From the NCBI GenBank assembly GCA_030642995.1, contig DAOWMR010000112.1, forward strand, positions 1 through 8,094: a DNA stretch of 8,094 bases, in the 5' to 3' direction. The DNA is from Spirochaetales bacterium. Its GTDB lineage: Bacteria > Spirochaetota > Spirochaetia > DSM-27196 > SLST01. Of the stretch, positions 1-5,588 are shown in pieces. The first letter of the stretch is position 1. The number at the start of each line of letters is the position of its first letter. The notes under the pieces are model-generated. The model was given only the letters and a program-made list of their open reading frames with translations, had not been told where the DNA came from and did no database searches. The position numbers were made by a program, and so were the translations under genes.

Positions 1-63
1 CGTATAATGGCATTACCTCAGCCTTCCAAGCTGATGATGTGGGTTCGATTCCCATCGGTCGCT
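1..63 (+). tRNA. tRNA-Gly (anticodon UCC), 5' end cut by window edge
   Basis: This is the 3' part of a glycine tRNA; about eight bases (the 5' acceptor strand plus position 8) lie before the window. The anticodon stem pairs TCAGC (18-22) with GCTGA (30-34) around a 7-nt loop with anticodon TCC at 25-27. The T arm pairs 39-43 (GTGGG) with 51-55 (CCCAT) around TTCGATT, with one G-U pair. The 3' acceptor strand is CGGTCGC (56-62) with discriminator T63. No CCA is encoded (the next bases are ATG), so it must be added by tRNA nucleotidyltransferase. From memory it closely follows the layout of E. coli glyT, with a D loop about one base shorter. The missing 5' strand should read GCGACCG. Confidence 0.93.
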
Positions 64-87
64 ATGACTGAAGCGCGTTTCATGTGT

Positions 88-91
88 GGAG
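88..91 (+). promoter_or_regulatory. Shine-Dalgarno site of yqgE
   Basis: GGAG lies 5 nt before the ATG at 97. The other in-frame starts, at 7 (inside the tRNA), 64 (directly after the tRNA) and 82, have no such site. This supports 97 as the start. Confidence 0.6.
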
Positions 92-96
92 AAGCT

Positions 97-726
97 ATGA
101 ACAGCGATAGCCCCTTCCGTACCGACTCATCCGGCACGCCCGTTCCAGCTTCCCTCGACGGTTATTTTCTCATTTCCGAGACTGAGCTGACGGACCCGAA
201 TTTCCACCGAACGGTGGTGCTGATCGTCAAGCACAATGAGGAAGGAGCCTTTGGGCTGGTCCTGAACAGACCGGCGGAAGCCTCCCTCGGCGACATTGTG
301 GAGGAGCTTTCCGAGTCTGATGCCGGCGAAGCAACGCTTTTCATTGGTGGTCCGGTTGAACAGCACTACCTCTTCACACTCCATTCAGGACTCCCGGACT
401 ATGCAACGAGCAAGTTCTCATCTTCACCCACCGACGGCATCGTTTTTGAGCCGGTCTTTGGATCGATTCAAGAGTATCTTCAGAACGACTGGCCCGGAGG
501 GCCGGACCAGGACAGGCCGAGTTTCAACTTCTACCTTGGATATGCCGGTTGGGGTCCAGGCCAACTGGAATACGAAATTGACGAGGATGCATGGCTCGTT
601 ATTCCAGCGGATTCTCAGTTGGTTTTCAACGACGATCCAGCTGAAGGCTGGAACACAGCGCTTACCAGGAAGGGCGGCCTCTACCGGATCATTGCGCAGA
701 CCGGTTTCAAACCTTCCCTCAACTAG
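97..726 (+). CDS. yqgE: YqgE/AlgH family protein (DUF179, UPF0301)
   Basis: Protein of 209 residues, about the usual length for the YqgE/AlgH family (roughly 185-210). The family is widespread in bacteria, presumed cytoplasmic, and its biochemical role is not settled. Hallmarks seen: GYFLIS at residues 22-27; the signature DPNFHRTVVLIVKHNEEGAF running on into GLVLNRP at 33-59; FIGGPV at 82-87; and YLGYAGWGPGQLE at 146-158 followed by WLVIPA. The N-terminal 20 residues are polar and not conserved in the family. I chose ATG 97 because of the GGAG at 88-91. The frame stays open back through the tRNA to position 7, but that part is not protein-like. The gene starts 33 nt after the tRNA with no obvious promoter between, so co-transcription with the tRNA is possible. 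It converges on the HAD gene with a 15-nt gap. Family assignment is firm; function is unknown. Confidence 0.95.
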   Translation: MNSDSPFRTDSSGTPVPASLDGYFLISETELTDPNFHRTVVLIVKHNEEGAFGLVLNRPAEASLGDIVEELSESDAGEATLFIGGPVEQHYLFTLHSGLPDYATSKFSSSPTDGIVFEPVFGSIQEYLQNDWPGGPDQDRPSFNFYLGYAGWGPGQLEYEIDEDAWLVIPADSQLVFNDDPAEGWNTALTRKGGLYRIIAQTGFKPSLN

Positions 727-730
727 CCTG

Positions 731-749
731 AATCGTGGTTCTCACGATT
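731..749. terminator. possible bidirectional terminator hairpin between yqgE and the HAD gene
   Basis: A perfect 7-bp inverted repeat, AATCGTG (731-737) and CACGATT (743-749) with a 5-nt loop, fills the 15-nt gap between two convergent genes and runs into the last codons of the HAD gene. There is no T-run on either side, so it may be a weak terminator or an mRNA-end stabilising stem. The placement is the main support. Confidence 0.4.
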
Positions 750-1503
750 GACTGGTAGTCGTTCCCTGCACAATCGCAATTGCTTCGGTCAGATTTTCTG
801 CCACTCGTGCTCCCGTGCTTCGCAGTCGGCCCTCAGAGTGATGTCCGCAGGACACGAGGATACACTGAACACCAATTGACGCTGCTACCTCAGCGTCATG
901 ATCGGTGTCGCCAATCATCCAGCATGCCGCTCCATTCAATCCCATTGCCTCGAGGAGTTCTCGTCCGCGCTCGGTCTTGCTCCGCGCATGAAGATCCGAC
1001 AAGCCGTAGATATGAGCGAAGTAGTGATCAATGCTTCGCACTCGCAACTCATTTCGGAGCCGCTTTTCTTCGAGCGCTGAAAGCACGACCTGCAGAGCAC
1101 CGTTGCCCCTGAGTTGGTCGAGTGCGGCCATTGCGTCGCCGTGGAGACTGGCACCCGACACCAACTTCTCGTACGCTTCATGGTACTCTACCGCAATGTC
1201 CGCGAAGGACTCGGCGGTGAAATCAAACCCCATCTCCTCGTAATAGCGCTGCACCGGAAAGGTGAAGACTTTGCGATATCGTTCCACCGTCATAACGGGG
1301 AGTTTTCGCCGAGCCAAGAGACGATTGATTGATGCAATGCAGATATTCACGTCGTCCAGCAACGTGCCGTTCCAATCCCAGATTACTGATGACTTCACAG
1401 CGGGAGAGCATACCAGAGACCGTCGGACACGCATACCGGGCATGACCGAACGGAAGAACCCGTCTTGCAGGAAGGAACCGAGAAAACGAGTCTTGTTCAG
1501 CAC
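742..1503 (-). CDS. HAD-superfamily hydrolase, phosphoglycolate-phosphatase-like
   Basis: A HAD phosphatase, likely acting on a small phosphorylated metabolite in the cytoplasm. Numbering from the GTG at 1503, the four HAD motifs are: I, DWNGT at 43-47 with nucleophile Asp43; II, Ser142 in VVLSA; III, Lys176; IV, GDTDHD at 198-203 with Asp199 and Asp203 for the metal. Residues about 50-130 form a helical C1-type cap, as in Gph-like enzymes. Motif I has Asn45 where the general acid/base Asp normally stands. The start is uncertain. GTG 1503 has GGAG only 3 nt upstream and gives a 35-residue extension before the domain. ATG 1434 or GTG 1398 (five residues before the Trp-Asp of motif I) would fit the family's usual length of about 215-220 residues better but lack a clear ribosome site. 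Last gene of the minus-strand cluster, up to 28 nt after the HEAT gene. The substrate cannot be told from sequence. Confidence 0.88.
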   Translation of the reverse strand: MLNKTRFLGSFLQDGFFRSVMPGMRVRRSLVCSPAVKSSVIWDWNGTLLDDVNICIASINRLLARRKLPVMTVERYRKVFTFPVQRYYEEMGFDFTAESFADIAVEYHEAYEKLVSGASLHGDAMAALDQLRGNGALQVVLSALEEKRLRNELRVRSIDHYFAHIYGLSDLHARSKTERGRELLEAMGLNGAACWMIGDTDHDAEVAASIGVQCILVSCGHHSEGRLRSTGARVAENLTEAIAIVQGTTTSQS

Positions 1504-1531
1504 TGACTCCGAGTGTAGCTACCCTCGGGAT

Positions 1532-2239
1532 CTACTCACGTCCGGTGAGCCCGGCCAGCACAGCTCGTGCCCGGTCGCGGACTATCGTGATGTACCGGTA
1601 ATTGGTACTGATATCAATGATCATGCCCACGGTATCCGAATCCAGCGCAGCACCCTGTTCTACAAGATTCTCAATCGCGAGGAGCGTAGCCAGAGCAAGA
1701 TTATTATCCGGCGCATACTGCGCGTTCTCTCTGGCAAGCACGTAGATAAGATGATCCGTCACCTCGTTGTTTTCGTTCAGCCCAATCTTTCCAAGAGCAT
1801 AAATCGCCTCGGCAAGTACCATCGGTTCCGGGTCCTCTCGAACCATTTCCAACAGCACGGCTTTGGCGCCCGGGCCGCCGATATCGCCGAGCAGCGCCGC
1901 AGCTTCTTTGCGAACAACCGGGAAGTAGTTGATAACCCGTCCGGCTGAACGAACCTCACGGCTTGTACCCTCGGTGGCGAGCGACTCAATAACGGTGAAA
2001 AGATCCTGTGATATATTGAGATCTTCCGCTTCGTACAGCTTGCGGACTGTTTCTATGGCAAGCAGTTTGCTGTCCCTGTCATTCGACCTGGCCTGGCTCG
2101 AGATAATCTGGATCTCGATTTCCTGGCTGAGGTAGAGTTCCTCGATTGTCGCAGGCCGATCTCCGGCTCTATCCTGCGCAAATGCGAATCCAGTCATCAC
2201 GACAACCAGCACAACAACCGCTGCGAGGGTCCTCTTCAT
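1532..2239 (-). CDS. exported HEAT-repeat protein
   Basis: Protein of 235 residues with a Sec signal peptide: basic MKR, a hydrophobic run rich in Ala and Val at residues 5-20, and a likely signal peptidase I site AFA|QD after residue 21. The mature part is alpha-helical. Its centre (about 100-165) has HEAT/PBS-lyase-type repeats, recognisable by VRKEAAALLGDIG followed by a second helix pair ending in AIYALGKIG. Flanking helices look like weaker copies. Such repeats form a curved scaffold for protein binding, and no catalytic residues are apparent. It is probably periplasmic. The ATG at 2239 is preceded by a strong AGGAG (2246-2250) with 6-nt spacing. It lies 37 nt after the lipoprotein gene and shares its strand, so the two are probably co-transcribed and may act together in the envelope. 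The binding partner is unknown. Exported HEAT proteins of this size are common in spirochaetes (general knowledge, not checked). Confidence 0.85.
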   Translation of the reverse strand: MKRTLAAVVVLVVVMTGFAFAQDRAGDRPATIEELYLSQEIEIQIISSQARSNDRDSKLLAIETVRKLYEAEDLNISQDLFTVIESLATEGTSREVRSAGRVINYFPVVRKEAAALLGDIGGPGAKAVLLEMVREDPEPMVLAEAIYALGKIGLNENNEVTDHLIYVLARENAQYAPDNNLALATLLAIENLVEQGAALDSDTVGMIIDISTNYRYITIVRDRARAVLAGLTGRE

Positions 2240-2245
2240 GTCACA

Positions 2246-2254
2246 CTCCTCCCC
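2246..2254 (-). promoter_or_regulatory. strong Shine-Dalgarno site of the HEAT-repeat gene
   Basis: The minus strand reads GGGGAGGAG, with the AGGAG core 6 nt before the ATG at 2239. It is among the best ribosome sites in the window. That contrasts with the lipoprotein gene upstream, which has none, and fits an internal cistron needing its own initiation. Confidence 0.75.
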
Positions 2255-2276
2255 AGATACACCTCTGTGGTATAGG

Positions 2277-2879
2277 TTACAGGATATCTATTTTCCATTC
2301 CCCGTCAACTTGGCGCAAATTATACAGCAGATACATCACTCCATCGCGCTCGGTAAAGGCCTCCACCACAGTATCGGAATAAAACACCAGATCATCGACC
2401 TTGGAACGCGCTCGGGATGGGACAACCACGTACCGGAAGTATCCTTCCAGGTCGCGCAACACAATATCGTTGCGTCTGAGCACGGGACTCTGTGATACCT
2501 CAGCGAGCGTTTCCGGGCTGGACATCACGTCGATGTAGCGGCTGGTGAGATATGTTCTCCATTTGCGATAATCGCCGCGGTGAATGATTTCGTTCAAGTC
2601 CTGGATAACCAGTTCAACCTCGCTGAACGTCTGCTCGTAGACCTCTTCAGAAACTTCAATCGGTTCGGGCTCAGGCTCGGGCTCCGGTTCGGGTTCGGGC
2701 TCGGGCTCGGGTTCGGGCTCAGGTTCCGGTTCTATCTCCGGCACCGGATCGGGAACCGCAGTCACCGGTGAAATCTCGATCTCTTCCTCGACCGACGGCT
2801 CGGATCCGGGGGTTGTGTTGCATCCTGCCAGGAGAAGGCCAAGGGCGACCATCAGAACGCCAAATCGAACCAATTCCAT
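2277..2879 (-). CDS. Glu-Pro-repeat lipoprotein, putative
   Basis: Protein of 200 residues from the ATG at 2879. A lipoprotein signal peptide (MELVRFGVLMVALG, then lipobox LLAG|C) puts the lipidated Cys at residue 20, so the mature protein should be membrane-anchored and exposed outside the cytoplasm. Next come an acidic stretch and about twelve consecutive Glu-Pro dipeptides (roughly residues 56-79), expected to form an extended rigid spacer. The C-terminal ~115 residues form a compact domain ending in a YLLYNLRQVDGEWKIDIL strand pattern, reminiscent of NTF2/SnoaL-like folds (inference only). An in-frame ATG at 2900 would add seven residues. I prefer 2879 because the 2900 codon falls within the spacer of a good promoter whose transcript should start near 2881. 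First gene of the minus-strand cluster. Function is not recognised. Confidence 0.82.
   Translation of the reverse strand: MELVRFGVLMVALGLLLAGCNTTPGSEPSVEEEIEISPVTAVPDPVPEIEPEPEPEPEPEPEPEPEPEPEPEPIEVSEEVYEQTFSEVELVIQDLNEIIHRGDYRKWRTYLTSRYIDVMSSPETLAEVSQSPVLRRNDIVLRDLEGYFRYVVVPSRARSKVDDLVFYSDTVVEAFTERDGVMYLLYNLRQVDGEWKIDIL
2662..2733. repeat. tandem hexanucleotide repeat (about 12 x GGYTCN) encoding Glu-Pro
   Basis: Twelve 6-bp units of form GGTTCN or GGCTCN run without interruption on the plus strand. Read on the minus strand in the lipoprotein frame they encode (Glu-Pro)12. The units differ at two silent positions, so the array is imperfect at DNA level and perfect at protein level. Confidence 0.9.
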
Positions 2880-2887
2880 ATGGCGCA

Positions 2888-2916
2888 ATTCTACCGCCAT
2901 GATTCCCGGCCGTCAA
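2888..2916 (-). promoter_or_regulatory. sigma70-type promoter of the lipoprotein-HEAT-HAD cluster
   Basis: On the minus strand, a -35 box TTGACG (2916-2911) and a -10 box TAGAAT (2893-2888) are separated by exactly 17 nt. Each matches the consensus at five of six positions. Transcription would be expected to start near 2881, only about two bases before the ATG at 2879. This implies a leaderless or near-leaderless mRNA and argues against the ATG at 2900 as translation start. Confidence 0.6.
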
Positions 2917-2966
2917 ACACGATTTATCCCGACCAAAACATGATAGCGTCGGAGACGGAGGCACGC

Positions 2967-2972
2967 TATACT
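2967..2972 (+). promoter_or_regulatory. possible -10 box of the 670-residue gene
   Basis: TATACT (five of six to TATAAT) ends 10 nt before the ATG at 2983, so transcription would start at about 2979-2983. No good -35 box is visible 16-19 nt upstream. No ribosome site is close to the ATG either; the only GGAGG, at 2957-2961, lies 21 nt away. Weak on its own, but the layout mirrors that of the divergent lipoprotein gene. Confidence 0.35.
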
Positions 2973-2982
2973 CGTGTGATAG

Positions 2983-4995
2983 ATGGCCTCAAGCGGCGAT
3001 GCGCTAAAAATACTCCAGTCACTGGTCAAACGGACACGGAACGGCCGCGTGGCGTACCCGGCACTGATTACCTACGCGGAGAAGTATCTCGCAAAAGCCG
3101 CCGACACCGACGCCTCGCTTGAAGCCTTTGCCGACAACCCGGCAAATCTGATGGGCGCCTTTCTTGTCGAGTTGGAGAAGGACGCCAAGCTGACGCTCAG
3201 CTACAACGACGGAGCCATCACCAGTGTCTACTATCCCGACTACTATCGTGGCCTCATCCATGATGCGTACGACAAGCTGGATGCCCGCCCGGACGGACCT
3301 TTTCCGACCGAGGACAGATTGCCGGTCCCCATACCAAGCGACTTGCTGACGCCAATTGACATCAAGATAGATTTTGTGCAGTGGCTCGCGCGGTCCGAGA
3401 AGATAGAAAACTCGCTCTTGCGCATCATGTATCCGGACGATATTCGCTCGATGATCGTCAGCAGCGACCTTCTGCCACGACATCTCCCCAAACTGGCGGT
3501 GCAGAAAATTCGTCAGTACCTCCGAAGCGAGAAGAACGTCGGATACATCCGAAGTAAGCTGGCTTCCGTGTTTCGCCAACGCGAGATGGCGATGAAAGAC
3601 ATGCTCAGCAGTATACTCACCACACCTGATCAGGCATTGAAATCGATCTTTCATCCGACAGACTTCACATTCCATTTCTGGACACAGCTATCAAGCACCA
3701 TCATCAAGGAATACAGCCAGAAGAAAGACAAGCTCGTTGAAGAACACGGTCATTGTCAGGCTGCGTACATGCTCGGCTACTACAACGTCTATCACCGAGG
3801 CGTTCTGCAGCGTCAGCGGGATGCTGAGTCTGCATTCAGACAATTGGAATCCAACCTCCGCCGCTCACCGTACACCTACACGATTACGCAGATTCGCGGA
3901 TTCACGGACAGGCGGGGGGTAGCCCTCACGAAAAAATACTCTTCCGAAGATGTCAATTCCTACATCACCGAGCGGCTGAAGACCCCGGAAAACAAGGGTC
4001 TGTCGGACATGGTCCGCGTCAAGACCACCGAGGGCAAAGAGTACTACCTGTACAAGGACTATGTTCTGATAGTCACCCTTGATCACGTCTTTGAAGCCCG
4101 GAGAGAGTTCCGGGATTACTATGTTGATCAGTGGAGTGAGTCGCTGAAATCGCAGCGTCGGCTGCCGGAGATGACTGATGACGCGAAGTTCATCAAAGCA
4201 GTGGACGAGCGACTGAAATTGCAGGATCCGATCCTCCATTCGCTGCTCAACATCAATCTTCTCTATCTTGCCAAGCGCGAAACCAATGTTCCGTCTGAGA
4301 TCGCCGCAGAAATAGACGAGTTGTTCGCTCCCAAAGACGCCGCGTTGAGATCCCTCCCGGAAATCCTCAATCTGGATCGTCGCAAACTCTACGCTGATGC
4401 CCGGCTCCTCCTGCCGTTCTGGCAGGCAATTCCGATACTCAACAAACTCGTCGGATTGCTCAAGCGTATATTCGTGGGCAGGAGAGAGGAAGACATTCTC
4501 GAACGGCTGGAACGCAGCCCCGAGCCGCAACGTCCGGCCGCCGCCGGGACAACGATGCGTTATACGCCCCCGGGTTCTGAAACGCCTCAGGGTTCGCCTG
4601 ATGCGGACACTGATGAGCCCGGGCCAGTGGGTCGTGCCGACGGCCCGACGCGACGTGCCCAGACCGCTCGATTCAAAGAGGCCGTCCGCCAACTGCAGAA
4701 GACCTACGTCCGCCGGGGATCAACCCCGGATAAGACTCTTGAAGAACTGATTGAACGGTGGAATCCCCTCCTCAACCCGGTTGCCAAGAGCAATTTGGTC
4801 GAAGACATCAACAGCTTGTCCCGCGACTTCCTTCGCCGAATGAAAATCACCTTCCGCCTGGTTCCGCCAAACCGAGAGAGAGTCCAGGAATGGGCGGATC
4901 GCCTTGCCAAGAACGAGGCGTTTGAGCAGATCCGGCGGACGGACGCTCTCAAAGAATATCTTCAATTGTATATGTTGACACTCCTTGGGAAATAG
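2983..4995 (+). CDS. conserved-looking protein of unknown function, 670 residues
   Basis: I do not recognise a named family. The protein has no signal peptide and no clear membrane helix, is rich in charged residues and is probably cytoplasmic. It seems to have three parts. Residues 1 to about 505 form a mixed, mostly helical body with dense aromatic and charged patterns (FTFHFWTQLSSTIIKEYS around 225-242; GHCQAAYMLGYYNVYHRGV around 256-274; EGKEYYLYKDYVLIVTLDHVFEARREFRDYYVD around 351-383). Residues about 507-565 are a low-complexity Pro/Gly/Asp/Arg linker. Residues about 566-670 form a helical, basic C-terminal domain. The segment near 475-495 (FWQAIPILNKLVGLLKRIFV) could be an amphipathic helix. 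No nucleotide-binding loop or catalytic motif stands out. The start at ATG 2983 fits the nearby -10 box. Coding character is uniform and uninterrupted. It resembles large hypothetical proteins of spirochaetes from memory, which needs a search. Confidence 0.85.
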   Translation: MASSGDALKILQSLVKRTRNGRVAYPALITYAEKYLAKAADTDASLEAFADNPANLMGAFLVELEKDAKLTLSYNDGAITSVYYPDYYRGLIHDAYDKLDARPDGPFPTEDRLPVPIPSDLLTPIDIKIDFVQWLARSEKIENSLLRIMYPDDIRSMIVSSDLLPRHLPKLAVQKIRQYLRSEKNVGYIRSKLASVFRQREMAMKDMLSSILTTPDQALKSIFHPTDFTFHFWTQLSSTIIKEYSQKKDKLVEEHGHCQAAYMLGYYNVYHRGVLQRQRDAESAFRQLESNLRRSPYTYTITQIRGFTDRRGVALTKKYSSEDVNSYITERLKTPENKGLSDMVRVKTTEGKEYYLYKDYVLIVTLDHVFEARREFRDYYVDQWSESLKSQRRLPEMTDDAKFIKAVDERLKLQDPILHSLLNINLLYLAKRETNVPSEIAAEIDELFAPKDAALRSLPEILNLDRRKLYADARLLLPFWQAIPILNKLVGLLKRIFVGRREEDILERLERSPEPQRPAAAGTTMRYTPPGSETPQGSPDADTDEPGPVGRADGPTRRAQTARFKEAVRQLQKTYVRRGSTPDKTLEELIERWNPLLNPVAKSNLVEDINSLSRDFLRRMKITFRLVPPNRERVQEWADRLAKNEAFEQIRRTDALKEYLQLYMLTLLGK

Positions 4996-5577
4996 TCAGC
5001 GGGTCTGAGGCCCGGTCAGCACCTCGGACAGCGGCAAGTCACCCATGAAGCTCAACGCCTCCACCGATGCCAGAAATAGCCTCATGCACAACTCAGCGTC
5101 GTCTTTGGCGCGATGCGCCCTGTTTCGCGGAAGATCGAGTTCGGTCGCAAGATTCTGCAGGGCATAGCTTTTTCGCTTCGGGAAGGCCCTCATTGCAAGG
5201 AGTTGTGTGTCAATAACCAGATTCCGGATCCCCGGCAGTCCGGCGGAGTGGACGGCGGCTCGAAGGAATCCGAGGTCAAACGGAGCATTGTGGGCCATCA
5301 GCACTCTGTCGCCGAAAAACTCAATGAAGGACGGCAGAACGGAGTCCACCGAAGGCGCCCCGATGACATCCGCATCGGCTATCCCGCTCACCGCACCCGC
5401 CTCCGCCCCAATTGGGATACCAGGATTCACGAGCTTATTGAACTCGGCGGTGATCTCCGACCCGCAGAAGCGGATGGCGCCAAACTCCACGATCCGATCC
5501 GAGGCCGAATGGAGACCGGTGGTCTCAAAGTCAAAAGCGGCGAAATCTACTCTGGTGACCGGCATGTCGGTGTTCAC
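4996..5577 (-). CDS. DnaQ-like DEDDh 3'-5' exonuclease
   Basis: Protein of 193 residues of the RNase T/DnaQ exonuclease fold, which removes nucleotides from 3' ends with two metal ions. All catalytic residues are present: Exo I DFETTG with Asp16 and Glu18; Exo II AHNAPFD with Asp101; Exo III HRAKDDAE with His155 and Asp160, making it the DEDDh type. It is a stand-alone exonuclease domain. It could be the proofreading epsilon subunit or a DNA/RNA-processing paralogue; the sequence does not decide, so I give no symbol. The start is GTG 5577 with GAGGAG 5 nt upstream; the in-frame ATG at 5565 lacks such a site. The gene begins 9 nt after the MATE stop codon and is surely co-transcribed with it. 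Its stop codon directly abuts that of the convergent 670-residue gene. Confidence 0.93.
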   Translation of the reverse strand: MNTDMPVTRVDFAAFDFETTGLHSASDRIVEFGAIRFCGSEITAEFNKLVNPGIPIGAEAGAVSGIADADVIGAPSVDSVLPSFIEFFGDRVLMAHNAPFDLGFLRAAVHSAGLPGIRNLVIDTQLLAMRAFPKRKSYALQNLATELDLPRNRAHRAKDDAELCMRLFLASVEALSFMGDLPLSEVLTGPQTR

Positions 5578-5582
5578 TGTCT

Positions 5583-5588
5583 CTCCTC
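5583..5588 (-). promoter_or_regulatory. Shine-Dalgarno site of the exonuclease gene, overlapping the MATE stop codon
   Basis: GAGGAG on the minus strand lies 5 nt before the GTG start at 5577. It shares bases 5587-5588 with the TGA stop (5589-5587) of the upstream MATE gene. This arrangement favours translational coupling and decides the GTG start. Confidence 0.75.

Noticed and set aside
1262..1948. 228-residue plus-strand open frame across the HAD and HEAT genes
   Set aside because: It runs antisense to two well-supported genes and across their boundary. Its protein is rich in Arg and Ser, typical of reversed coding sequence.
2580..2771. 63-residue plus-strand frame with a Gly/Leu/Phe/Arg repeat
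   Set aside because: It is the reverse reading of the Glu-Pro hexamer array; the lipoprotein signal and domain lie on the minus strand.
3019..3675. 218-residue open frame on the minus strand inside the same gene
   Set aside because: A shadow of the plus-strand gene; its sequence has no recognisable domain and no start signal.
3865..4692. 275-residue open frame antisense to the 670-residue gene
   Set aside because: It lies wholly inside a better coding frame, has no ribosome site or family motif, and its composition is that of a shadow frame in GC-rich codons.
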